Positions 7,951 to 16,786 of a stretch of 20,823 nt of DNA are shown here, piece by piece (position 1 is the stretch's first letter; each line of letters opens with the position of its first letter). Origin of the DNA: a virus. The position numbers and the translations under genes are program-made. The notes beneath the pieces are model-generated. The model was not told the DNA's origin and made no database searches. It saw nothing but the letters and a program-made list of their open reading frames with translations. The DNA is taken from the IMG/VR virus record IMGVR_UViG_3300030012_004782, positions 1-20,823 of that record; one strand, written 5' to 3'.

Positions 7951-10044
7951 ATGTCAGGATTTCCTCCTTTTACCATTGATACAAACAAGATTAAGCAATT
8001 AAATACCAAAACAAAACATCCAATAACTATTGCATCGCTCACAAGTCATAGAGTTCTCAGATTGGACCCTTTTATTGAAAGCTTTAACTTCAAGGTTTCA
8101 AAAAAAACTGAATTTGAAAAATTTGATGCTGTTAATTCAGAAGGTGGTGTCATTGAGGGCCCATCTGAACTGAGCATATCTATTACCATGAATATACCTG
8201 CTCAATATTCATCGCAAGCCAAAAATAATGTGATGAAAATTGCTGAACTTCAAACCATGATTCATCCGGATATAGGTGAAAAGAATAACACTGCGGTTAT
8301 GTTGGTTCATATGAAAAATTTAATTGCTAGGGCACCTTCAAATATTTCAAGTATTACTTTTGCTAATTGTTATAAATATGGACTTCCGTGTATAATATCG
8401 TCAATTGAATACACACCTGAATTTGACGCTGGATTTTTTGAGGAAAAATATCCAAAAAATATAAAACTATCACTTCAACTAAAAATTATAAATCAAAAAC
8501 TTAGCTTGACTCAAGATGGCATCAAAGATGAGCACGATTTTAGATTTGCACAATCTTTTTTGGTCAACGGAATGTACCAAGAACTAGACAATAAAGGATT
8601 TCCTTTTGGATATTTTCAATTTAACGATGATGAAGTATATGCAGGTGCCGGCAATGACCTAAGTCAGATGGGTTTTTATTCCGGAAAAGATATGTCTACG
8701 TTGGACCATTCATCCAAAACATATATAATGTTCTCTAACGATATTGTCGATCAAGAACTTCCGGAAGATTATGTGGATGTGAATAAAGATGTTTTAGAAC
8801 AGTTAAAACTAATTGAAGAAGGGTTACCAGACCCAAAGCCACAAGGCTTTGTTGGCCATAAAAGGTTCGCTAGAAGACAAGCAGCCAGTGAGAATACAAA
8901 GATTGCTAGATGGGTCGCTTTTGAACCTTTTATAAAAGACTTAAACAGATCGGTTGAAGTTGAGCACAAAGAAAAAGTAATTGGCGATGGAGCTTTTAGT
9001 TCAGGCTACGAAAGCACGGTTCCAAAATATATCAAATACTCTTTAGATTTCGATGTGATAGCAAAAGATATTAAATCTGCAAAGATTAATCTAGCCAAAC
9101 TTAACACCTTGTTAAGACTAGCCAATGCACCTACTAAAGAAAAATTTACACCAGATGCTTTGGTAGTAGAGCCTCAAAGAAAAAGTGGTTACTCAAAACC
9201 AATGAAGGTTTTAATTCCGGGATTTTTACAAGTTGGAGACCCCGGGGTTAAACCGGCTAGTATAAGCCTAAAAAAAAGAAAACAGCTTTTGCCTTATTGT
9301 GTTGATTTACACGTTTACTCTATTGATTTTGATATTGATGATGATATTGGTTTTTTTGAAACTGATGATGTTTTACTTCCAAAAGCATATAATGTGAAAA
9401 TTGAATTGTACTCAGCGAATACAGGAATTTCAAATGTTGCTTATAAAGACCCTTCAGCACAAAACGTCGTTAACTCAGCAGGACCTGAGCCAGCCAGCGT
9501 TCCGCCCGCTGAAGATGATGCCGAGGGCAGCAGTTCCACACCCTTGCCCGATGGAAAAACAATCCCTAATGCACCGACAGTTCAACTTCATAGATTAGCA
9601 GATCCCCCAGGGACAACAGCAGTTCACATATACTCTACCAGCGAAAATGGACCCGGAATTATTCAAGCTGTTGTTGACCCAGCAACGGGTAGGTATGTTT
9701 ATGCTCAGAATCTAGGTCCAGATAATCCAATAAACATAGCTATTATAGAAGCCATAAATTATACACCATCAGATTTTGTTGGCCCTTCTCCACCTTCACC
9801 GACTACACTAACTCCTAACGAACAAACACAAACGATTGTGTTAGAAAGTCTAGGTCCAAAACCACCGAAACTCAAAGATGGTGATGAACCAGCCCCGACA
9901 AATGTAGTTAATAATAGTGGCGATGAAGCTCCACCTGGGCCTGTTAAAGATGCAAACACCGGTGGTACTGAAGCACACGATCCACAATACGTTCAAGAAG
10001 GTAAATCACTGTATGATAACTTCGATGATGAATTTTTAAGATAG
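7951..10044 (+). CDS. Baseplate structural protein with internal domain duplication
   Basis: The 697-residue product is not matched to a named family but its place between the tape measure and gp53-like genes points to the baseplate or tube-baseplate junction. It seems to hold two related domains: residues about 37-181 and 324-489. Both open with PFI, continue with a beta-rich section ending in a Lys/Ala/Leu helix (NNVMKIAELQTMIHP against KINLAKLNTLLRLANAP), and end with a paired block, LPCIISSIEYTPEFDAGFFE against LPYCVDLHVYSIDFDIDDDI followed by GFFE. The last 200 residues are Pro/Asp/Glu/Ser-rich and probably largely disordered. A GGAG ribosome site lies six bases before the ATG. A gp48/gp54-type tube-junction role is possible but unproven. 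Confidence 0.6.
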   Translation: MSGFPPFTIDTNKIKQLNTKTKHPITIASLTSHRVLRLDPFIESFNFKVSKKTEFEKFDAVNSEGGVIEGPSELSISITMNIPAQYSSQAKNNVMKIAELQTMIHPDIGEKNNTAVMLVHMKNLIARAPSNISSITFANCYKYGLPCIISSIEYTPEFDAGFFEEKYPKNIKLSLQLKIINQKLSLTQDGIKDEHDFRFAQSFLVNGMYQELDNKGFPFGYFQFNDDEVYAGAGNDLSQMGFYSGKDMSTLDHSSKTYIMFSNDIVDQELPEDYVDVNKDVLEQLKLIEEGLPDPKPQGFVGHKRFARRQAASENTKIARWVAFEPFIKDLNRSVEVEHKEKVIGDGAFSSGYESTVPKYIKYSLDFDVIAKDIKSAKINLAKLNTLLRLANAPTKEKFTPDALVVEPQRKSGYSKPMKVLIPGFLQVGDPGVKPASISLKKRKQLLPYCVDLHVYSIDFDIDDDIGFFETDDVLLPKAYNVKIELYSANTGISNVAYKDPSAQNVVNSAGPEPASVPPAEDDAEGSSSTPLPDGKTIPNAPTVQLHRLADPPGTTAVHIYSTSENGPGIIQAVVDPATGRYVYAQNLGPDNPINIAIIEAINYTPSDFVGPSPPSPTTLTPNEQTQTIVLESLGPKPPKLKDGDEPAPTNVVNNSGDEAPPGPVKDANTGGTEAHDPQYVQEGKSLYDNFDDEFLR

Positions 10045-10055
10045 GAGAATAAAAA

Positions 10056-10403
10056 ATGCCAAAATATTTAACACAAAGAATAGCTAAAATAGATTCCGAT
10101 ATTTACTTTGATTTTTTTGAAGAAAAAGGAGTGAAATATATAAAAATTAATAGACCTCCAGAATTACAAAGCACACTTGACATAAGCGTTCCAATAAGAA
10201 AAATTCATGTTTGGTCTTATGGTGACAAGCTTCACAGACTAGCAACAAAATATTATGGAGACATGTCAAAGTATTGGATCATAGGTTTAATCAATCAAAA
10301 ACCGACAGACGCACATTACAAAATCGGAGAAGAAGTTGTAATACCGGGTGACATATCTAGAATTGAAAATGCAGTAGGAGATGTAAATGGCCTTCGATAT
10401 TAA
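10056..10403 (+). CDS. Baseplate wedge protein, gp53-like (LysM-type domain)
   Basis: The 115-residue product contains a LysM-like section at residues about 52-97: VWSYGDKLHRLATKYYGDMS, then YWIIGLINQKP and a closing IGEEVVIP. This is the signature of T4 gp53-type wedge proteins and of LysM proteins that sit in contractile baseplates, where the domain joins other baseplate parts rather than binding cell wall. T4 gp53 is longer (196 residues). An AGGAG ribosome site lies at 10043-10048, overlapping the stop of the gene before. Its own 3' end overlaps the next gene by 17 bases, implying coupled translation with the large hub candidate. Confidence 0.72.
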   Translation: MPKYLTQRIAKIDSDIYFDFFEEKGVKYIKINRPPELQSTLDISVPIRKIHVWSYGDKLHRLATKYYGDMSKYWIIGLINQKPTDAHYKIGEEVVIPGDISRIENAVGDVNGLRY

Positions 10404-13400
10404 TGTATACAATAAGCTTAGTACTGATGTACAAAAAGTTCAATATCTTGCTGCACATAAAGGAGTCGGAAATGATACAAACACTCAACTAAGCAGAGAT
10501 AGTGTTGTTCTTCCGCTTTTAAAAAACGTGGATGTTGGCACTGACGTAACAGCCGGAACGTTCATCCTAGCAGTTCAAAAAAACGTATCCCCTCTGGAAG
10601 ATTATTTAGAGGAATTAAGTTTTGCCATACAAAAAACTGCCGACACCAATACGTTAACTTCTGGTGAAGTTTCCAATGAAAACCAAACGTTCACTCAACT
10701 TATTAGAGATGAAATAACAAATGGAAATAAAGATATTATTCTTGCTCTTGCACAAATTAATCTTTTTATACAAACTCAAAATGAAAATAACTATACATTT
10801 AATTCTGCGGCCGCTCAAAAACTTATAAAAGATGGAACATTTGGTACTGGTACAACCAACTTAGGGACAGATCTACAAGGCCTTGTACTGACTGCCTTGT
10901 CTGATAAATTAAGCACTAGTGCTGACCCCGTTACAGATGATGCATCATCAATCTTAAACAATATTGAAGCAACAGAAGCTGCTGGTGGCTCTGTTCAAAG
11001 TCAAATATCTGCAAACACGGCAAATACTGAAGCAAACAACACTCCTTCGGAAGAAGAAGTGGAGAAATTTAAGCAGTGTGTATTAATGCTAGACTTTCTT
11101 AATAGAGCTTCCAGTTTTGTTTATGATCCGAAAAATCCGGATAGCACAGTGTGGGGCACAGATTTATCCCCCTACAACAAAAACACTCACAATGGCAGAA
11201 TATTGCCTCTTTGGTGCAAAAAACCTGAGATGTTTTTAAACACATGCCACTTCAATCCAAGGTTCAAAGATTATTTTGGAAGAAGTTCTATTTCCGATGC
11301 CGAAGAAGAGGAGTATGAGGTTTCTTTGTTTTATGTTGAATCTATAACTGATGATGAAGGAAGGATTACTGGGACAACAGAAGTTGAGCTAGACATAAAA
11401 GACACAGATTGCACCCTACAAACAGTAACAATTGACTACAAAGGAACAACTCCAGCTACAGCTAGAAAAGATGTTGCTATAAAAATGTCATGGAAAATAA
11501 ATAACTTTAATAAACTTAAAAAAGATATTTCAAAATCAAAAACTGGTTTTAAATTTTATGAATTAATAACAGTTCCTTATGGAGTAGCTAAAGGATCGAC
11601 CGTTGGTGGTTCATCAATCAGATCTCAATATAGCCCAGACTATTCTAGACTGAGATTAAAAATTAAATCTAAATCTAATCTTAAAAAATACATAGAACTC
11701 GGTGGTGGAAGGATAAAAATTTTAAAAGATTCAAATGGTAAATCAACAGGAAAGCCGGATTATAAAGCCGATGATTTTGACACAATTTCTGATGATTATT
11801 ACATTGATCTAGCAATTACAAATCATACTATGGATAGATCAAATGATACTTCCCACAACGTGACTGTCAACATAGACTATAGAGGCTACTTTGAAAACAT
11901 GTTAAGCATGCCGTTCATGGATGCATTAGCAACAAGAAAGAATATAAAAGATAGATTTGAAAGAGACAGAGAGCTAATTAAAATCTCTAAAGATTGCGAC
12001 CCAAAAACATTTAGAGAAATAGTTCGCCTCAACAGAATAGGCGATAGTGCAGAAGCAACTTTCTCTAATTTTACTAGTAAATTACAATTAATGGGTAATA
12101 TTTTTTTTAATTATACTCCTAATTCTTCGGTACTTTTTGATTTTTTAAATGGCGGAATTACAACCATGCAAACAAGTACAAATTTTATCAGTAATATTTC
12201 GACAGCAGGAGGTACATCCGTTGACAACACCGGTGTTGAAATCGATGAAAATAACTCACAAACAGTAACGGGATTAAAACCCGGAATATTTTGTCGACTC
12301 GGAGATATTATGGAAGCAGCTCTAGATCAGATGTACGAAACGAACTCGGGTGACTTTATTGATGAGTTCAAGCATTTAAATTTAAAATTTGTTTTTGCAC
12401 CAGTAACAATCATTAATCCATTTGACACAAGCAGAATGTTAACATTTAATCCTTTAGAAATGCCGATTGATTTTCAGTTTTTTACTAGATGGTATAATGC
12501 AACTGTTGTTAACAAAAAACTCTCCTATTATCCAGTTTTAACTTTCATTAGAGATCTTACGGAAAGAGTAATAAACGGAGTTCTATTTGAAGCATGCCTT
12601 GGAGCTCGCTTACCGGATGAACGCCCTCCTATGTTAAGGTCGGGTTTCTTCTACTGCAACAAGACAAGTCCTCAGTTGCACGAACATGAAAGAAACGGGT
12701 ATTATATTGATCTAGACAACTATATCGATAGCTCTGGTGCAACAGAAAAAGTGTTTCAATACTCTCAAAAGAATGGATCCAATGGACTTACAGAAAAAAA
12801 AGTCACAAACTATTGTGTAATTTATTCTCAAAGTTCTAATTTTTTTCAAATGAAAAGTGGTATACCAATGAAAGCCAGTAAATATGTACCAACATTCAGA
12901 TCAGGACTAAAGTATCCAGATGGATTTATTAAAGACCTTACTTTTACTCAAAAAGCACAAAATACCGGGTTAAGAGAAGCTAAGTTTTTTAATTCAAATA
13001 ATGGCCTGCAAGTACTATCAAATGTCTATGACTTTACATTTACATTTAAAAATAGAAAACCAAACAACATGTTGTTTCCTGGGCAGATAATAAGTTTTGA
13101 ATTGTTTGATTTTGACAAGGGTGATTTAAATCCTCATATTTTAAATACTTTGGCAAATATTTTGTCAATGGGAGGCTACTACATGATTAAAAGCGTTACT
13201 CATTCTTTTGATGTTCCTCTGAGTAAATTTACTATCAAATATGAAACTTTGTGGCAAGGAAACGATATATCAATTAAGTTTAGATCACCGGTCCCGGGAG
13301 AAAAATCAATTGAAGAAAACGAAGCATGTCTAAACGTTTACGAGAAAGCATTGCAAAGGGCAAGAAAATCAGATCCTCTGGAACGAGATACTATACAGGG

Positions 13401-13761
13401 CGTTACAGAAAATGCGGTGTCTGGTGCAAAACCTATAGATGCTGAAGAAGCAAAAAGAATTAAAAGACAAATTGTTGCCAACGAATATGACTTAGGCGAC
13501 CCAGCAGAAAGAAAAGGATTTGAAGGTCGCCTAAGTGCATACCTTCAAAGCAGTGGTTTTGCATACAAAACTGTCGGAGACACACTTGAGTTTTCTGGTG
13601 AAACAGGTCAAAACGTCCACATCAATCTCGACACACCTGCATCTGGTCAAAACAAAATAGCAGAAGTTACCTTGACTTATAGTGGTGTTTCTGGATGGGG
13701 TGCTAGTGGAGATGGTAGTTATCTGCTAAACTTAGAAACTGGTTTATTGACAAAGAAATAG
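10387..13761 (+). CDS. Large baseplate protein, hub candidate
   Basis: The 1124-residue product is the second largest here. Its start, ATG at 10387, has AGGAG at 10376-10380 and overlaps the gp53-like gene. I do not recognise the whole protein. The N-terminal 225 residues are helical and Asn/Thr/Ser-rich, with low-complexity stretches. The middle is beta-rich. Towards the C-terminus a stretch reading NNMLFPGQIISFELFDFD, then ILSMGGYYMIKSVTHSFDVP and TIKYETLWQGN recalls the closing strands of gp27/gpD-type hub domains, where a barrel strand is followed by G-Y-Y-x-I-x-x-V-x-H. That makes a baseplate hub plausible, but T4 gp27 is only 391 residues, so other wedge or spike-linked roles are possible. 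There is no visible peptidase or lysozyme motif. Confidence 0.5.
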   Translation: MAFDINVYNKLSTDVQKVQYLAAHKGVGNDTNTQLSRDSVVLPLLKNVDVGTDVTAGTFILAVQKNVSPLEDYLEELSFAIQKTADTNTLTSGEVSNENQTFTQLIRDEITNGNKDIILALAQINLFIQTQNENNYTFNSAAAQKLIKDGTFGTGTTNLGTDLQGLVLTALSDKLSTSADPVTDDASSILNNIEATEAAGGSVQSQISANTANTEANNTPSEEEVEKFKQCVLMLDFLNRASSFVYDPKNPDSTVWGTDLSPYNKNTHNGRILPLWCKKPEMFLNTCHFNPRFKDYFGRSSISDAEEEEYEVSLFYVESITDDEGRITGTTEVELDIKDTDCTLQTVTIDYKGTTPATARKDVAIKMSWKINNFNKLKKDISKSKTGFKFYELITVPYGVAKGSTVGGSSIRSQYSPDYSRLRLKIKSKSNLKKYIELGGGRIKILKDSNGKSTGKPDYKADDFDTISDDYYIDLAITNHTMDRSNDTSHNVTVNIDYRGYFENMLSMPFMDALATRKNIKDRFERDRELIKISKDCDPKTFREIVRLNRIGDSAEATFSNFTSKLQLMGNIFFNYTPNSSVLFDFLNGGITTMQTSTNFISNISTAGGTSVDNTGVEIDENNSQTVTGLKPGIFCRLGDIMEAALDQMYETNSGDFIDEFKHLNLKFVFAPVTIINPFDTSRMLTFNPLEMPIDFQFFTRWYNATVVNKKLSYYPVLTFIRDLTERVINGVLFEACLGARLPDERPPMLRSGFFYCNKTSPQLHEHERNGYYIDLDNYIDSSGATEKVFQYSQKNGSNGLTEKKVTNYCVIYSQSSNFFQMKSGIPMKASKYVPTFRSGLKYPDGFIKDLTFTQKAQNTGLREAKFFNSNNGLQVLSNVYDFTFTFKNRKPNNMLFPGQIISFELFDFDKGDLNPHILNTLANILSMGGYYMIKSVTHSFDVPLSKFTIKYETLWQGNDISIKFRSPVPGEKSIEENEACLNVYEKALQRARKSDPLERDTIQGVTENAVSGAKPIDAEEAKRIKRQIVANEYDLGDPAERKGFEGRLSAYLQSSGFAYKTVGDTLEFSGETGQNVHINLDTPASGQNKIAEVTLTYSGVSGWGASGDGSYLLNLETGLLTKK

Positions 13762-13770
13762 GAGATAATT

Positions 13771-15000
13771 ATGGGAGGTAGATTTTTAAATAGAAGAACA
13801 AATCAAGCCAACAAAGCATGGGTCTTTAAAAAAGAATGGAAAGCCCTTGCCTATGATGGCATTGAAAACCCAGCTGCAAAGACGGTTGTCGATTTTGAGT
13901 TCATCGAAAGAAGACACTATGGAAAGATTGATCACAACAACAACTCTGTTATTCCTAATGAGAATTTTATCGTTCCATATAGAGATGGCTTCATGTTCGA
14001 CTTTGTAGCAGATTCTTTGTCAGCTATGCAGTTGAATATTGCTGCAGCAATTCAAAAAAATCTGTTGCCGAATGATAATGTGTTTGGTAAAATGCAAATT
14101 CTTGATTCATATAAAAGTCCTAAGTTAAGATATGGAGAGTATCTTGCGAATACTCTCCAATTTTACAACAAAACATACATTCCAAACAACGTTGGTATAA
14201 CCAGTATAGCATCATACAAAGACTATGTCAAGCATTTTTTAAACTTTTTTTATAAAAAACCTATTAGAGAGCCATTGACGTTATCAAAATTTTTAACTAG
14301 TAACAAAGCAAGTCCGTTGGACACGGGACTATGTTTTAAATATTATGACATTGAAATTCATGAAGATAGAAGAAAGTATGATGAATTAATTTCTCATCCT
14401 TGCTTTGATCATTTCCAAAACATTTGTCTCAACACTGGTTTTAGTATTGTTCACAATGCTCCAAATATGTTAATGTACAACATTAGTTCTCCTGCTAATA
14501 GAAACATTAAAAATTCTTATGGTTTATATAATTTAGACTTTATATTTAATAATAGATTTACAAATACATTTAATATAGATATTTCTTTATTGTTTAATAA
14601 TATTAATATATATTATAATAAATATGCCGCAGAAAACTCACTTTCGAAATCTGTAGAAGTGAAATGTGGCAAAATCGTAAATAGTTTTCAGACGCGTGAA
14701 ACAGTACCAAACAACTTCAACCCCTATAGTGATCAAGAATTGATTTCAATGTATGTCGACATCAGAAACTATGAAGAAGAGGCGAGTTTTTCGAAAAACA
14801 AGTTACGCAACATAAAAAGAAAAGCAAATTATTTTCTTAAATCAGTTGACAAACCTAAAGCAATGAGTTATATTAATAATATATTCCGTGATCAAGTTTG
14901 GAATAGATCAAATGGCTTTCATGACAAGAAAAAAGCCTTTTTAAATAAGCCCACCAACAATGGGCTTCACGATGGACACGATCACGATCATGGTTACTAG
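13771..15000 (+). CDS. Uncharacterised structural-module protein with His-rich tail
   Basis: The 409-residue product is not recognised. It is the last gene of the structural run, nine bases after the hub candidate and with a GGAG ribosome site at 13762-13765, so a virion or tail assembly role is likely from context only. The sequence is rich in Asn, Tyr, Phe and Lys, with a basic, helical stretch near residues 340-365. The end is striking: His at positions 400, 403, 405 and 407 alternate with Asp and Gly (HDGHDHDHGY), a pattern able to bind divalent metal. No membrane segment or catalytic motif is visible. A strong promoter for the next module lies inside its 3' part. Confidence 0.6.
   Translation: MGGRFLNRRTNQANKAWVFKKEWKALAYDGIENPAAKTVVDFEFIERRHYGKIDHNNNSVIPNENFIVPYRDGFMFDFVADSLSAMQLNIAAAIQKNLLPNDNVFGKMQILDSYKSPKLRYGEYLANTLQFYNKTYIPNNVGITSIASYKDYVKHFLNFFYKKPIREPLTLSKFLTSNKASPLDTGLCFKYYDIEIHEDRRKYDELISHPCFDHFQNICLNTGFSIVHNAPNMLMYNISSPANRNIKNSYGLYNLDFIFNNRFTNTFNIDISLLFNNINIYYNKYAAENSLSKSVEVKCGKIVNSFQTRETVPNNFNPYSDQELISMYVDIRNYEEEASFSKNKLRNIKRKANYFLKSVDKPKAMSYINNIFRDQVWNRSNGFHDKKKAFLNKPTNNGLHDGHDHDHGY
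14846..14874 (+). promoter_or_regulatory. Sigma70-type promoter inside 3' end of structural gene
   Basis: TTGACA at 14846-14851, a 17-base spacer and TATATT at 14869-14874 match the other promoters of this window in both boxes and spacing. It lies 135 bases before the polymerase start and well inside the coding region of the 409-residue protein. It would start the replication module without read-through from the tail genes. Unlike the other copies, it lacks the TG just before the -10 box. Confidence 0.65.
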
Positions 15001-15008
15001 GAGGACAA

Positions 15009-16196
15009 ATGCTATTTCAATTAATGGACAACAAAACCGACTGTGCTGGGACTTATCTCAGCGGTCAATTCGTTTGGGACAAAATACCAGACGGAATATC
15101 AAAAACGTGGTCATACTCTGATCACTTGTATGGCAGAGACATCGAATATGCTAATTTACTGGTGGCTGGTAAGTCGATAGACGCCGTTTGCCCTGAGCAC
15201 CTAAGGGAGCGATGGGATTTCGTTAAAAACCTCATGAGAGCCCATTTCAAAGCTTTCTCGGCATCGAAAATTAACCTTGACGACGTTTGTTTCTACGACG
15301 TTGTGCCGAGAAAACAACTTCAACATTATTTTGAAGCACGCAATGACATCACACAGTGGGTATTTGATTCCATAGAGCGGCCTGATAACTATAATTTTTT
15401 AAAACGGATACAGGCAGCCACACGAGAACTCAAACAATATCCCGTTAATTTGAATTCTTTTGCAATTTATTGCTGTGCAGCAGATGATTTGAAAGCCAAA
15501 CAACTTTATGATCAATTTGGAGAGAGCACACCTTATGTTGACTATGATATCTTCGGAACGGTTACAGGGCGAATGACAACAAAGAAAAACTCATTCCCAA
15601 TCTTGAACCTCAAGACGGAACTCAAGAAACACGTAAGACCAAACAATGATGTGTTTCTAGAACTTGACTTCAATGCTGCTGAAGTCCGAACAATGCTTGC
15701 ACTGCAAGGCCACAAACAACCTGAGGAGGATATACATGAGTGGAATATCAAAAACGTTTTTAAAAAAGAACTTAGCCGAGACAAAGCTAAAACAAAATTA
15801 TTTGCTTGGCTCTATAACCCCGACTCCCAAACAATACAATCAGATTTCTACGATCGGGACAACCTTAGAGAAAAATATTATGATGGAGAAAAGGTTCAAA
15901 CCCCTTTCGGTAGATCGATCCCTGCTCCCTTTCGCAAGGCACTCAACTACCTACTGCAATCAAGCTCCTCGGACAACACCATGGACAGGTTTTGCGAAAT
16001 TTCTAATTTTCTTAGGGCAACAAGATCCCATGTTGCTTTCGTTGTTCATGATAGCGTTGTCATCGACTTACACAAAGATGATCGAAGACTGATTCCTGAG
16101 TTGGTTAATATGTTTGGTGATACTAGGCTTGGAAAGTTTAAAGTAAACTGTTCTCTTGGAAAAAACTTGGGATCAATGAAAGAGTTTAGGTGGTGA
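15009..16196 (+). CDS. Compact family A DNA polymerase (polymerase domain only)
   Basis: The 395-residue product is a DNA-dependent DNA polymerase of the Pol I family. Motif A reads LELDFNAAEVR, with catalytic Asp220 and Glu225 in the place of E. coli Asp705 and Glu710. The O-helix (motif B) has Arg257, Lys261, Phe265 and Tyr269, with the exact +4/+8/+12 spacing of E. coli Arg754, Lys758, Phe762 and Tyr766. Motif C is VHDS with Asp348; the Glu usual after it is Ser349. The TGR motif (T186-R188) and a TPFGRSIP/RKALNYLLQ section are also present. The N-terminal 150 residues show no 3'-5' exonuclease motifs, and the A-B and B-C distances are shorter than in E. coli (37 against 49, 91 against 128). 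A GGAGG site precedes the ATG by a few bases. The exonuclease may be encoded elsewhere. Confidence 0.9.
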   Translation: MLFQLMDNKTDCAGTYLSGQFVWDKIPDGISKTWSYSDHLYGRDIEYANLLVAGKSIDAVCPEHLRERWDFVKNLMRAHFKAFSASKINLDDVCFYDVVPRKQLQHYFEARNDITQWVFDSIERPDNYNFLKRIQAATRELKQYPVNLNSFAIYCCAADDLKAKQLYDQFGESTPYVDYDIFGTVTGRMTTKKNSFPILNLKTELKKHVRPNNDVFLELDFNAAEVRTMLALQGHKQPEEDIHEWNIKNVFKKELSRDKAKTKLFAWLYNPDSQTIQSDFYDRDNLREKYYDGEKVQTPFGRSIPAPFRKALNYLLQSSSSDNTMDRFCEISNFLRATRSHVAFVVHDSVVIDLHKDDRRLIPELVNMFGDTRLGKFKVNCSLGKNLGSMKEFRW

Positions 16197-16384
16197 GTAA
16201 ATTTTCGGTAGGCGATCTTGTTCAAGTTGTTGATTCGGCAACTACTGGATTTGTTCACGGAGAAATTGGACTTGTAACAAGCATTGAAAGAATGAGATCA
16301 AGTCATTATATTTATTGGGTTTTATTTGGAAAAGAAAATAAAGATGTCCCAATGTGGGATGTTGAGTTGAAAAAAATATCATGA
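16190..16384 (+). CDS. Small SH3-like protein, tandem paralogue 1
   Basis: The 64-residue product begins FSVGDLVQVVD and continues with a GEIGLVTSIE turn, a YIYWVLFG strand and a VPMWDVEL end, the layout of a small SH3/KOW-like beta barrel (inference from pattern, no family named). The first start is GTG at 16190; the GTG at 16193 would give the classic GTGA overlap with the polymerase stop and is equally likely. The ribosome site is weak (AGAG at 16181-16184), so translation is probably coupled to the polymerase gene. The two genes that follow are related. Function unknown. Confidence 0.7.
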   Translation: MVSKFSVGDLVQVVDSATTGFVHGEIGLVTSIERMRSSHYIYWVLFGKENKDVPMWDVELKKIS

Positions 16385-16611
16385 TTGAAGTTGGAGATCT
16401 CGTCGTTGTAATTTACCCCTACATGGATTGGGATTGGCAGAGATACAAGATAGGCGACATTGGAATCCTTATGGAGATTAGAGACTATTCCAGTTATACT
16501 GTAGCAAAAGTGAGACTATTTAGAACTGACATAATCGAAAGCATACCCTTGGATTATATTGCTTTACTAGGAGATAAAAATGGAAGTGGGGGACCTGGTA
16601 ATATTGATTAG
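16381..16611 (+). CDS. Small SH3-like protein, tandem paralogue 2
   Basis: The 76-residue product shares the pattern of its neighbours: IEVGDLVVVI at the start, IGDIGILMEI in the middle, then VAKVRLF and a final IPLDYIALLG. Its ATG overlaps the stop of paralogue 1 as ATGA, so translation is coupled. The last dozen residues (Gly/Asn/Asp-rich) run beyond the shared domain because the reading frame continues over the start of paralogue 3. Function unknown; the repeated small-barrel design suggests a binding partner or inhibitor rather than an enzyme (inference). Confidence 0.7.
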   Translation: MIEVGDLVVVIYPYMDWDWQRYKIGDIGILMEIRDYSSYTVAKVRLFRTDIIESIPLDYIALLGDKNGSGGPGNID

Positions 16612-16786
16612 ATCACCTTTTCATGAAAAAAATATTTTTGGATATTGCAATGGAGACATGGGTTTAATTAAAGAAGTGATTCAGCACGAAAATGTTTTTG
16701 AGACATGCCTTGTAATATTATTTAAAGATTTTAAAGAGTATCATATCCCAAGTACTTATATGGAAACAATGGAGAAAAAATGTTAA
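16580..16786 (+). CDS. Small SH3-like protein, tandem paralogue 3
   Basis: The 68-residue product begins MEVGDLVILI, has the matching NGDMGLIKEV turn, a CLVILFKDF strand and an IPSTYMETM end, so it is the third member of the set. A GGAGA ribosome site at 16569-16573 lies inside the end of paralogue 2, and the genes overlap by 32 bases. Its stop overlaps the start of the FtsZ-like gene by seven bases. Function unknown. Confidence 0.7.
   Translation: MEVGDLVILIRSPFHEKNIFGYCNGDMGLIKEVIQHENVFETCLVILFKDFKEYHIPSTYMETMEKKC

Noticed and set aside
8371-8378. TATAAATA, identical to the T4 late promoter box
   Set aside because: It lies inside the 697-residue coding region, no gene starts downstream at a fitting distance, and an eight-base A/T match is expected by chance in this DNA.
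11777-11805. TTGACA with 17-base spacer and TACATT in the hub candidate gene
   Set aside because: Only four of six -10 bases match, there is no extended -10 TG and no gene start nearby.
12422-12450. TTGACA with 17-base spacer and TTTAAT in the hub candidate gene
   Set aside because: No TG before the -10 box and no gene start downstream; with some 25 TTGACA in the window, one such near match is expected by chance.
14947-14967. Seven-pair hairpin AAGCCCA/TGGGCTT near the end of the 409-residue gene
   Set aside because: No T run follows on either strand, so it is not an intrinsic terminator; it is coding sequence.
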